DNA of 64,000 nt from Phaeodactylibacter luteus (lineage in GTDB: Bacteria; Bacteroidota; Bacteroidia; Chitinophagales; Saprospiraceae): NCBI RefSeq assembly GCF_007993045.1, contig NZ_VOOR01000014.1, positions 1-64,000 on the forward strand, read 5' to 3'. Below are positions 42,528 through 50,383 of this stretch, piece after piece (within the stretch, counting starts at the first letter, position 1; each line of letters opens with the position of its first letter). The position numbers and the translations under genes were made by a program. Below the pieces are notes generated by a model, which made no database searches, was not told the DNA's origin, and saw only the letters and a list, made by a program, of their open reading frames with translations.

Positions 42528-43253
42528 CTATTTCAGCTCGCCCTTGATGGCTTGCAGGAATTCATTGCGGGTGTTCTCATTGAGGAACTTCCCGCCATAT
42601 TCGGTCGTTACGGTGCTGCAGTGGGTGTGTTTGATGCCGCGCATCTCCACGCACATGTGGCTCGCATCGATGTATACGGCAATGTCTTCTGTGCGGAGCA
42701 CTTTTTTGAGCTCATTGGCGATCTGTACAGTAAGGCGTTCCTGCACTTGCGGGCGGCGGGCATAATACTCTACGATGCGGTTGAGCTTGGACAGCCCGAT
42801 GACCTGGCCGTTGGCGATGTAGGCCACATGGCATTTGCCCGTAATGGGCAGGAAGTGGTGCTCGCAGAAGGATTGTACCCGGATGCCCTTCTCTACCAGC
42901 ATCTGCCGGTAGCCGAATTTGTTTTCGAAAAGGGAAATGGAAGGTTTAGCATCGGGGTGCAGCCCTCCAAATATCTCCTTGACGAACATTTTGGCTACCC
43001 GCCGGGGCGTGCCATTGAGGGAGTCATCGGTCAGGTCGAGCCCGAGGGTCTCCATGATGGCCCGGAAATGGCGGGAGATTTCCTCCATCTTTTCCTCATC
43101 CGACAAGTCGAATGCGTCTGGCCGCAGCGGGGTCTCGGCGGATGAGGCTGCGTGCGCATCGCCCATATCATGGATGTAAGCGTGGCCATTGGAGCGTGCG
43201 TGCCCGTTGACAACAGCGCCGTTGCCGTTGCCTTGGTATTTGGAATTAATCAT
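42528..43253 (-). CDS. folE: GTP cyclohydrolase I
   Basis: 241 residues. The N-terminal 50 are a low-complexity Gly/His/Asn/Ala extension, followed by the conserved cyclohydrolase domain: LNGTPRRVAKM, FCEHHFLPITGKCHVAYI (Zn ligands), VIGLSKLNRIVEYYARRPQVQERL, SHMCVEMRGIKH and STVTTEYGG. It converts GTP to dihydroneopterin triphosphate, the first step of folate and pterin synthesis. The start is the ATG at 43253; an ATG-like codon further upstream would add 16 residues. It is followed by the SDR gene in an apparent operon. Confidence 0.95.
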   Translation of the reverse strand: MINSKYQGNGNGAVVNGHARSNGHAYIHDMGDAHAASSAETPLRPDAFDLSDEEKMEEISRHFRAIMETLGLDLTDDSLNGTPRRVAKMFVKEIFGGLHPDAKPSISLFENKFGYRQMLVEKGIRVQSFCEHHFLPITGKCHVAYIANGQVIGLSKLNRIVEYYARRPQVQERLTVQIANELKKVLRTEDIAVYIDASHMCVEMRGIKHTHCSTVTTEYGGKFLNENTRNEFLQAIKGELK

Positions 43254-43372
43254 AAAGGCGTTATATTTTTCAGGATTCGAATTTAAGGGCGAGGAGAGCA
43301 CTGCGTAACTTAGCGGCGCCCTATCTTCGTACCTTGTGATAAACCGCTAGCCTAACGCAAAAAAGGAAATAA

Positions 43373-43924
43373 TTGTTTAACCACCGTTCATGGAAACGAT
43401 TGCGCCTGGGGTTGTGCTCCGGTTATTTGCTGCTGACCCTATCAGGAGTGCTGGGCTGCGTCAGCGACCCTCCTGCCAAAGATGCCTTTTCGGGCTGCCG
43501 CTATGCGGCTCCTGAGCCTGTTTTCAATGCCTCTGTGGCAGGGGTGAGCCGGCACTCCTTCACCCGCCAAAAAGCAGCCGCTACTGAATCCTTCCTGTTG
43601 AACCAATTCACGGAGGTAGAAATACAGCAGAGCGGCTGCGATCATATCCGGCAGGTCTTCATCTTCAGGTGGCCCGCTCCTCAGGGAGGGGCCGGGGAGA
43701 TCGACTGGCCCGCTTTTGCTTCAGCCCACTTCGAAGGGCTGGGGCAGCTCGGGGCGCCTTACCTCAGCTATCTGGCTATGAGCGAGGCCATCAGCGAGCG
43801 CTCCGAAAACCTGAAGGCACCGGGCAGCACCGTTGCCCTGCAGCCTGGGCTACAGTTCAAATTGAGCGGAAAGCGCAAGGGCAGTCAGCTGGAACTGACA
43901 GCTGAGGTATGGGAAGCACCGTAG
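43373..43924 (+). CDS. Putative lipoprotein, unknown function
   Basis: 183 residues. It starts with TTG at 43373, preceded by AAGGAA about 5 bases upstream, an unusually good ribosome binding site for this window that decides the start. The signal peptide ends in LSGVLGC (Cys29), a plausible lipobox. The mature domain (about 45-180) has a conserved-looking core (FNASVAGVSRHSFTRQKAA, RWPAPQGGAGEIDWPAFAS) but I do not recognise a family. It is divergent from folE, with 119 bp between starts. Confidence 0.7.
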   Translation: MFNHRSWKRLRLGLCSGYLLLTLSGVLGCVSDPPAKDAFSGCRYAAPEPVFNASVAGVSRHSFTRQKAAATESFLLNQFTEVEIQQSGCDHIRQVFIFRWPAPQGGAGEIDWPAFASAHFEGLGQLGAPYLSYLAMSEAISERSENLKAPGSTVALQPGLQFKLSGKRKGSQLELTAEVWEAP

Positions 43925-44435
43925 CCCTGCCAAGGCCCTAAAACAACAGAAAGACAAGCCTTTAGCCATACTGCTATTCTTAATACGAGTGCAGCCCCAG
44001 TATCGATTAACATAAAAAATCAATACCCAAAATACTGCTAATCACTAGTTTAACCAAAAAAATGACAACTGTAATCAAATCAGACGATTGACAAATTGTC
44101 AGCGATATTATTTGCGGAGGGCAGCCTATTCCAGTACTTTTGAAAAGCTTATTACAAAGGCGTAAAACGAACGGGGCAAAATTAAAGCCCCAATCCATAA
44201 AAGATAGTATCAGCAAGTTAGTACGGGCTCCGCTGCTTAGGTGCAGTGGAGTTCTTTTTTTATTGCCAGCCAATTCTCAGTATATTAGCGGCGCTAAATT
44301 CCGGGTGTGCGAGCACCCGCCCGCCCGATGCCTGCACCGGCATTCTGGCAACCATCATTAAGCACAATGCCTGCAAGGGGCTTTCCGTTTTCAGGAGCGA
44401 GCTGTTTGCGGCATTACAAAACCGGTAATTACCTT
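43925..44435. other. Intergenic region upstream of lpdA
   Basis: 511 bp. It holds a plus-strand terminator hairpin at 44228-44262 with no obvious gene directly before it, a palindrome TGACAAATTGTCA around 44089-44101 and a GGGGC/GCCCC stem near 44174-44192. A short non-coding RNA ending at the terminator is possible but unproven. Confidence 0.4.
44228..44262 (+). terminator. Rho-independent terminator upstream of lpdA
   Basis: A 9-bp stem (44228-44236 with 44243-44251, one G-U pair, loop TTAGGT) is followed by TTCTTTTTTTATT. It lies 300 bp past the lipoprotein stop, so it may end an unannotated small RNA. Confidence 0.7.
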
Positions 44436-45836
44436 ATGGATAAATTCGATCTTATTGTAGTTGGCAGCGGCCCTGGAGGTTATGTAGCTGCCATCCGCGC
44501 CTCTCAGCTGGGCATGAAGGTAGCCGTTGTAGAACGCGAATCTCTTGGCGGCATCTGCCTCAACTGGGGCTGCATCCCGACTAAAGCGCTGCTCAAGAGC
44601 GCTCAGGTGTTCGAATACATCAGCCATGCAGAAGACTACGGCATAAAAGTGGATAAAGCAGAGGCTGACTTCGAAGGCATGGTAAAGCGCAGCCGGGGCG
44701 TAGCAGACGGTATGAGCAAGGGCATCAACTTCCTTTTCCGCAAAAATAAAATTACGGTGCTGAACGGGCACGGCAAACTGGCACGGGGCAAGAAGGTGGA
44801 AGTGACGGACGACAAAGGCAACACCACTACTTACGCCGCTGAGCACATCATTATCGCTACCGGGGGCCGGGCCAAGGAGCTGCCTAATGTGCCCATCGAT
44901 GGCAAGAAGGTCATCGAATACCGCAAAGCAATGACCCTCGACAAGCAGCCTAAGAAAATGATTGTGGTAGGCGCTGGCGCGATCGGCGTAGAGTTCGCTT
45001 ACTTTTACAGCTCCATCGGCACAGAAGTGACCATCGTGGAATTCATGGAGCAGGGCCTCGTGCCCCGCGAGGATGCTGATGTCAGCAAAGAGCTGACCAA
45101 AATATACAAGAAAAAAGGCATCGAGGTCTTGGGCAATACCGCTGTCGAATCGGTTGACACCAAGGGCCGCGGATGCACCGTGGTCGTCAAAGACCGCAAG
45201 AGCGGCAAAACGCAGGAGCTGAAGTGCGATATCGTCCTTTCGGCAGCTGGCGTCACCCCCAACACGGAAAACATCGGGCTGGAAGCCCTCGGCATCCAAA
45301 CCGACCGTGGCATCATCAAAGTAGATGAGTACTACCGGACCAACGTTGCCGGGGTCTATGCCATAGGCGATGTGGTGCCGGGCGCTGCACTGGCTCACGT
45401 TGCTAGCGCAGAGGGCATCATCTGTGTAGAAAAAATCGCAGGCGAAAACCCACAGCCCCTCGATTACAACAACATCCCTTCCTGTACCTACTGCTCTCCT
45501 GAGGTCGCTTCTGTAGGCATGACCGAACAGGCGGCTAAGGAAGCTGGCTATGAAGTAAAAGTTGGCAAATTCCCGTTCTCGGCTTCTGGCAAGGCTAGTG
45601 CCGCCGGTGCCAAAGAAGGGTTTGTCAAGGTGGTATTTGATGCCAAATACGGAGAATTCCTGGGTGCCCACATGGTCGGTGCCAACGTCACGGAAATGAT
45701 CGCAGAGGTAGTTGCTGCCCGCAAACTGGAAACGACCGGGCACGAGATCATCAAGACGGTCCACCCCCACCCCACTATGAGCGAAGCTGTAATGGAAGCT
45801 GCTGCCGCTGCGTACGGGGAGGTCATCCACCTCTAG
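44436..45836 (+). CDS. lpdA: Dihydrolipoyl dehydrogenase
   Basis: 466 residues, standard size. FAD motif GSGPGGYVAAI, redox-active disulfide Cys41-Cys46 (GGICLNWGCIPTKALL), NAD-binding GAGAIGVEFAYF, second FAD motif VYAIGDVVPG and the C-terminal catalytic motif HPHPTMSEAV. It reoxidises lipoyl domains of the pyruvate or 2-oxoglutarate dehydrogenase or glycine cleavage complexes. The start is the ATG at 44436; an in-frame GTG at 44307 would add 43 residues that do not resemble the family. It is followed by a bidirectional terminator. Confidence 0.95.
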   Translation: MDKFDLIVVGSGPGGYVAAIRASQLGMKVAVVERESLGGICLNWGCIPTKALLKSAQVFEYISHAEDYGIKVDKAEADFEGMVKRSRGVADGMSKGINFLFRKNKITVLNGHGKLARGKKVEVTDDKGNTTTYAAEHIIIATGGRAKELPNVPIDGKKVIEYRKAMTLDKQPKKMIVVGAGAIGVEFAYFYSSIGTEVTIVEFMEQGLVPREDADVSKELTKIYKKKGIEVLGNTAVESVDTKGRGCTVVVKDRKSGKTQELKCDIVLSAAGVTPNTENIGLEALGIQTDRGIIKVDEYYRTNVAGVYAIGDVVPGAALAHVASAEGIICVEKIAGENPQPLDYNNIPSCTYCSPEVASVGMTEQAAKEAGYEVKVGKFPFSASGKASAAGAKEGFVKVVFDAKYGEFLGAHMVGANVTEMIAEVVAARKLETTGHEIIKTVHPHPTMSEAVMEAAAAAYGEVIHL

Positions 45837-45968
45837 AAGCTTGCTTGGAGCTCGTTCCTATTGCAAACCAAGGCTTTATGAACATGGCTTTCTCTCTGGA
45901 TTCTCAGAATGAAACCGCTCCAAACACGCGCTAAGCAGCCTTCTTGAGGCCAAAGCTTTTTTTAGAAC

Positions 45969-46003
45969 AAAAGGGCTGTTGCCGATGGCAACAGCCCTTT
46001 TTC
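45969..46003. terminator. Bidirectional rho-independent terminator
   Basis: AAAAGGGCTGTTGCC and its complement (GGCAACAGCCCTTTT) flank a GAT loop. T-rich tracts follow on both strands. It separates the convergent lpdA and T9SS protein genes. Confidence 0.9.
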
Positions 46004-46053
46004 TCATGGCAGCAGGTTTAAAAACAGCGCTCAGGCCGTTGGCAGAAAGCCCT

Positions 46054-47349
46054 CTACCACATCAACTTCTGGCAGGCTGCCCCCTGCCCGTCCATTATCA
46101 TCCGCAACAGATAAGTGCTGCGAGGCAGCCGGCCTGGGCTGAACGTCTGCTGCTGCAAGCCCGGTGCGGCATCCCAGCTCCACGATTGGAGCACCTGACC
46201 GGTCAGCGCGACCAACTGCACCTCGCGGGGCGCTGCGCCCGCTTCTCCGCGGAACTGCACCGTGAGTTGCCCATCGCCACTGCGCCAAGCTTTGAACACC
46301 TGCGGCAGCTGGCCTGAAAACCATAGCCGCCCTTCGGAGATGACCTCCCTGGCACCGTCGTAATCGGTCTGCAGGAGCCGGTAGTAGTTCCAGCCTGCCA
46401 AAGGAAGGTGGTCCAGATAGCTGTAATAATGGGCAGCCTGTGAAGTCCCTGCCCCATCGATTTGCCCTATGGGGTGATAATTGCGGCCGTCGCCCGAGCG
46501 CTCCACGGTGAAAAAGTCGTTGTCCTGTTCCGTTGCGGTAGACCAGGCGAGCAGGCTTTTGCTTTCCCCTTCCTTGCGCAGCACAAAAGAAGACAAGCGC
46601 ACGGGGAGCGGGGGGGAGTTAGCTTGCTGGCCAATACCAATAGCACTGATGCCAGCCATCATAGTCCCGGTAAGGGTACTTCCGGCAGCAAGGCCCGTAG
46701 CCCCCGTAGTGCCTAGTGCTACCCATTGGCCGCCATCCCATCCTGCCAACCGTAAGTCGGTGGCCTCCGCAAAACCAGTCATATCCGGGATGCTCACCGT
46801 AATGGACAACCCTTCTCCTGTGCCAGACAAAGCCAGCCAATCCCATTGCCCGGCCGGGCTCACAGAAGCCAGACTGTCGCCTACTGCCAGAATGGAGTGC
46901 AAGGCGCCTCCGTCCGAAGGGTCGCCAACGCTAGAAGGATCGCCAGGCAGCCAGGCCACGGCATAAGCATCATTGGCATTTGTAGGCGCTGAGATCGACA
47001 GCTGCCGTAGCACAGTGCCATCGCCTACCGGAAAAGAAAAAGCCGTATTGCCGTACTTTTTCACGTAGCCGTCTACATGTGCTGCATCTGTCTGCCTCAA
47101 AGCTTCGGCACTGCCGAAGAAGCTCACGTACCCCTGTGGGGCCGAACGCTGTGTCTGTATCATGCCTGGCAGATCGCCATTGCTGCTATTTTCAAAATAG
47201 TGTGAAAGGCCCAAAATAGCCATTTCCTGTCCGCCGGAAATATAGACATTCCCTTGGCTGGCAGACTGTGCCCATACCGTTTGAGGCTTGAAGGCCAGTA
47301 GCCCAAAGAAGAGGCAAGCAGAAAACCAGATTAAGGAGCTGTTTTTCAT
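46054..47349 (-). CDS. T9SS type A sorting domain-containing secreted protein
   Basis: 431 residues. The signal peptide ends near QTVWAQ. The body (about 30-240) carries beta-rich sequence with no recognised catalytic motif. Residues from about 244 are a PLPVRLSSF fibronectin-like domain and a T9SS C-terminal sorting domain (FKAWRSGDGQLTVQF, LPRSTYLLRMIM, CQKLMW). It is predicted to be exported to the cell surface by type IX secretion. Its last 187 residues are nearly identical to those of the protease gene 0.6 kb upstream (47969-50089). The start is the ATG at 47349; an ATG at 47355 is also possible. Confidence 0.88.
   Translation of the reverse strand: MKNSSLIWFSACLFFGLLAFKPQTVWAQSASQGNVYISGGQEMAILGLSHYFENSSNGDLPGMIQTQRSAPQGYVSFFGSAEALRQTDAAHVDGYVKKYGNTAFSFPVGDGTVLRQLSISAPTNANDAYAVAWLPGDPSSVGDPSDGGALHSILAVGDSLASVSPAGQWDWLALSGTGEGLSITVSIPDMTGFAEATDLRLAGWDGGQWVALGTTGATGLAAGSTLTGTMMAGISAIGIGQQANSPPLPVRLSSFVLRKEGESKSLLAWSTATEQDNDFFTVERSGDGRNYHPIGQIDGAGTSQAAHYYSYLDHLPLAGWNYYRLLQTDYDGAREVISEGRLWFSGQLPQVFKAWRSGDGQLTVQFRGEAGAAPREVQLVALTGQVLQSWSWDAAPGLQQQTFSPGRLPRSTYLLRMIMDGQGAACQKLMW
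46056..46618 (-). repeat. 563-bp duplicated T9SS module, copy 1
   Basis: Direct repeat of 47971-48533 with about four base differences in 563 (over 99 percent identical), at a constant offset of 1915 bp. It encodes the PLPVRLSSF domain plus the sorting domain and ends exactly at the start of that module. Confidence 0.97.
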
Positions 47350-47968
47350 TTGCATAATATTGTGATTAATTATTGATGAGCGATTCCATTTCCGCGCAAT
47401 GCCAGGGCTCATCATACAGATTGTATTTTTTGCCTGCCATGCGTTAGGTTTGGGGCCTCCCCCTGCCTAAGGGCATGGGGCCGCTATGCTCCGGGGCTCG
47501 CTGTCCGCTCGGCCCTATCGGGCTTCCCACCCCTCCGCAGCGCTCGTCCGATAACATAATAAATCCGACAAAGCCTAGATGGTTGCGGCGCATTGGACAA
47601 AGCCCACGTCATGCCACACTGAGAGTGTGCTTTTGAACAAAACAACGTTCATTGTTTGAACTAAGAGCCTGCCCCTTAGTACTGCTAATCATCTCCCCAA
47701 GCGCGGCACGGCTCGAATCTCCAGCAAAGTTAATGCAAATTTAGTGGCATACAGTGGTTAATTTTCTAGTTAGTTATACCTTTTAGTACCGCAGGCTTAG
47801 CTGAGCTAGCGTTCAGTTCAGCCGCTTTCTACTTTTGCGCTACATGAACGAGCGGAATTTGGCGCTCGCTCAACCGATTGCCTGCCCATTTTCCAGCAGG
47901 GCCGACCGCCCCCCCCTTTGCCAAGCTCTAGCTGCCGAGCTTACAGGAATAGCCTGCCAAGCGCCCCC
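47350..47968. other. Intergenic region between the two T9SS genes
   Basis: 619 bp with no gene. It contains family A copy 8 and presumably the promoter of the 46054-47349 gene. A TACTTTTG occurs at 47830-47837 on the plus strand without a -33 partner. Confidence 0.55.
47451..47550 (+). repeat. Family A dispersed repeat, copy 8
   Basis: GGGGCCTCCCCCTGCC start, GCTATGCTCCGGGGCTCGCT, CCGCTCGGCCCTATCGGGC and CCGCAGCGCTCG end. The end differs slightly from other copies and the tail is not conserved. Confidence 0.85.
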
Positions 47969-50089
47969 TTACCATATCAACTTCTGGCAGGCTGCCCCCT
48001 GCCCGTCCATTATCATCCGCAACAGATAAGTGCTGCGAGGCAGCCGGCCTGGGCTGAACGTCTGCTGCTGCAAGCCCGGTGCGGCATCCCAGCTCCACGA
48101 TTGGAGCACCTGACCGGTCAGCGCGACCAACTGCACCTCGCGGGGCGCTGCGCCCGCTTCTCCGCGGAACTGCACCGTGAGCTGCCCATCGCCACTGCGC
48201 CAAGCTTTGAACACCTCCGGCAGCTGGCCTGAAAACCATAGCCGCCCTTCGGAGATGACCTCCCTGGCACCGTCGTAATCGGTCTGCAGGAGCCGGTAGT
48301 AGTTCCAGCCCGCCAAAGGAAGGTGGTCCAGATAGCTGTAATAATGGGCAGCCTGTGAAGTCCCTGCCCCATCGATTTGCCCTATGGGGTGATAATTGCG
48401 GCCGTCGCCCGAGCGCTCCACGGTGAAAAAGTCGTTGTCCTGTTCCGTTGCGGTAGACCAGGCGAGCAGGCTTTTGCTTTCCCCTTCCTTGCGCAGCACA
48501 AAAGAAGACAAGCGCACGGGGAGCGGGGGGGAGAAAGATTGCATAGGGCCCACACTGCCGCATTCAGCGGGGGCGGTACCTGCACTGAGCATGAAGTCGC
48601 CCCCCTCTTCCTCTGAAAAGGACAAGGTACGGATATCAGTGTTGGGGCTTAAGGCATGATGCATGACCGCCGTACCTGCATCAATAACGTGCCCCAGCCC
48701 AACTGCGTGGCCTAGCTCGTGCAGAGCGACCGTTTCAAAATCGGTCTGCCCGCCACTTGTGGCGCTCGGGCCATAATTCCAGTTGATGGCATCATTAAAT
48801 GCAATGTCAAAATCTTCAATGTACCACCTTGCCACACTGCCGCCACACAAAAAGCCACTAAAAAAAGAATAGGTGATGGCCAGCGTCCCGGAAGGCAAGG
48901 TGCCCGAGAAGCTGATGACGTTGGTTTGGTCTCTATTCTGAGGTGCGACTGCTGTGGAGGCAGGGTCTCCAACTTGGAAATTGATGCCCCGTGCCTGCCA
49001 ATTCAACAGTGCCCGCTCAAAAGCGGCGGTAGCGGCTGTATTTCCAAAAAAATCGCTGCTTGTGTTCGGGAGGTTCGTATTGTAGAGCAAGGTATAACCA
49101 CCATTTCCATTGATATTGGCCAGCCGGGAATGAAACCTGGTTTCCGGAATGGAATTATTTAAATTAGAGTAGGTCGCTATACCAGAATAAAGGATAGTAA
49201 TGGTGGTACTGCCGACCACGTTTTCAGCAGCGTCCCTTACAAAAAGCGTTCCGGTGCCGGCACCATCAGGGATCTTCAACCGGATCTCCGTATCTGTCCA
49301 GACGGGATAATCGCTTGCGACGGTCGAAAACACCTGATTCCCCCCCCCATTATCTGCATTCGCAAAAAGCACGGTGCCTGTTGTAGCCCCAAAGCCACTG
49401 CCAGTGATGATGAGCTCGTTGTCTGCCACTACCGTGCCGGCGATATAGCCGTTGGCAGGGTCGCCTGCAGGAGTCGTAAGGTCTGTAATGGCCATAACCT
49501 GCCGAGACGGCGCAGTCATCATTGGGCTGCCTGGGCGATAGCGGTTGCCCTTGGGGGTGGCCCATTCCCGGGGGGCATACTGACGCAGGGCGGTTATCAG
49601 CGCTGTTTCCGAATACAAAGCTTGCCCGCTCATATCGTAATAGCGCCCTGCAGCATTACGGCGCAGGACGCCCTGCACGCCTGCGTAGGGGCGCAGCTGC
49701 TGCAGCCCGGCGTAGGCTGGATCAGCCGTACGATAGTGCTCCCCTTCAGGGGCAGGCACTGCCATCAGCGCCAATTCCTCCCCTTCGCGAAGGGAAAAAT
49801 TGGGGTAGGCTACCTCCATACGGTTGCCCAATATGCCGCCATCGGCAATCAGGCCAACTTTCCCGGGCACTGCCCCGGGGGCACTGCCACCCTTGATGGT
49901 CAGGATATAGAGGGTGTAAATGCGCTTGCCGCCTAGCTGATAGGTTACCTTGTGATCTACCCTGCCCAGCAAAAGGGCCTCTGCAGACCGGGCGCGGTCC
50001 TCGAGCGGAATGGGGGTGATGACAGCAAAAAGGAAAGTGGGAAACAAAATAGCATAAAAAAGGAATAGCAAAACCTTGGGTGTGTGCAT
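47969..50089 (-). CDS. T9SS-secreted matrixin-like zinc metalloprotease with IPT domain
   Basis: 706 residues. A signal peptide is followed by a pro-region of about 190 residues. An IPT/TIG-like immunoglobulin domain (about 217-310; ELIITGSGFGATTG) precedes a metzincin catalytic domain with the zinc site HELGHAVGLGH (His457, Glu458, His461, His467) and a following Met in AVMHHAL. From about 520 come the PLPVRLSSF domain and the T9SS sorting domain (CQKLIW). The protease is predicted to be secreted and cell-surface or extracellular; its substrate is unknown. The C-terminal module duplicates that of the downstream gene. Confidence 0.88.
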   Translation of the reverse strand: MHTPKVLLFLFYAILFPTFLFAVITPIPLEDRARSAEALLLGRVDHKVTYQLGGKRIYTLYILTIKGGSAPGAVPGKVGLIADGGILGNRMEVAYPNFSLREGEELALMAVPAPEGEHYRTADPAYAGLQQLRPYAGVQGVLRRNAAGRYYDMSGQALYSETALITALRQYAPREWATPKGNRYRPGSPMMTAPSRQVMAITDLTTPAGDPANGYIAGTVVADNELIITGSGFGATTGTVLFANADNGGGNQVFSTVASDYPVWTDTEIRLKIPDGAGTGTLFVRDAAENVVGSTTITILYSGIATYSNLNNSIPETRFHSRLANINGNGGYTLLYNTNLPNTSSDFFGNTAATAAFERALLNWQARGINFQVGDPASTAVAPQNRDQTNVISFSGTLPSGTLAITYSFFSGFLCGGSVARWYIEDFDIAFNDAINWNYGPSATSGGQTDFETVALHELGHAVGLGHVIDAGTAVMHHALSPNTDIRTLSFSEEEGGDFMLSAGTAPAECGSVGPMQSFSPPLPVRLSSFVLRKEGESKSLLAWSTATEQDNDFFTVERSGDGRNYHPIGQIDGAGTSQAAHYYSYLDHLPLAGWNYYRLLQTDYDGAREVISEGRLWFSGQLPEVFKAWRSGDGQLTVQFRGEAGAAPREVQLVALTGQVLQSWSWDAAPGLQQQTFSPGRLPRSTYLLRMIMDGQGAACQKLIW
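47971..48533 (-). repeat. 563-bp duplicated T9SS module, copy 2
   Basis: Partner of 46056-46618, same orientation. The encoded modules differ by two residues (Gln/Glu near SGQLP, and Met/Ile before the final Trp). Confidence 0.97.
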
Positions 50090-50383
50090 AAGCCGGAATG
50101 TTTAGAATGATGGACAAAGGGTGTGGCCAATTGCAAATGCTACAATTGACAAGGCAGTAACGGTACGGCCTGACTGTGTAAAGCTTGGTTTGCTAAGCTA
50201 AAGTTATGGTATGAAGAAGTGCAGAAGAAGAATTTGCTTCTGCAGAAGGAAGGAGCTTAATTACGATCGTTAAAAATAGTGCTGTGTAATCCGCTAAACA
50301 ACAATGCAAACTAGAAAAACGGGAGCTACAGGCCACCGTTGATTTACGGCTCCTGCCCTCCTCTCCGGCGGCAGCTGGGCAGG
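50090..50383. other. Intergenic region, no precursor peptide found
   Basis: 294 bp between the protease gene and the HlyD gene. No short frame with a double-glycine leader was seen. A 7-bp hairpin GCAGAAG/CTTCTGC occurs near 50230. Confidence 0.5.

Noticed and set aside
44007-44273. 88-codon minus-strand frame upstream of lpdA
   Set aside because: It crosses the terminator hairpin at 44228-44262 and its composition is typical of AT-rich noncoding sequence.
44307-44435. N-terminal extension of lpdA from GTG at 44307
   Set aside because: The extra 43 residues do not resemble any dihydrolipoyl dehydrogenase, and the conserved domain begins at MDKFDLIVVG (44436).
44391-45830. 479-codon frame antisense to lpdA
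   Set aside because: It mirrors the codon pattern of a certain gene on the other strand; long antisense frames are common opposite GC-rich coding regions.
47830-47837. TACTTTTG as a plus-strand promoter near the second T9SS gene
   Set aside because: No -33 partner and no downstream gene; 8-mers matching this loose consensus are expected several times by chance in 64 kb.
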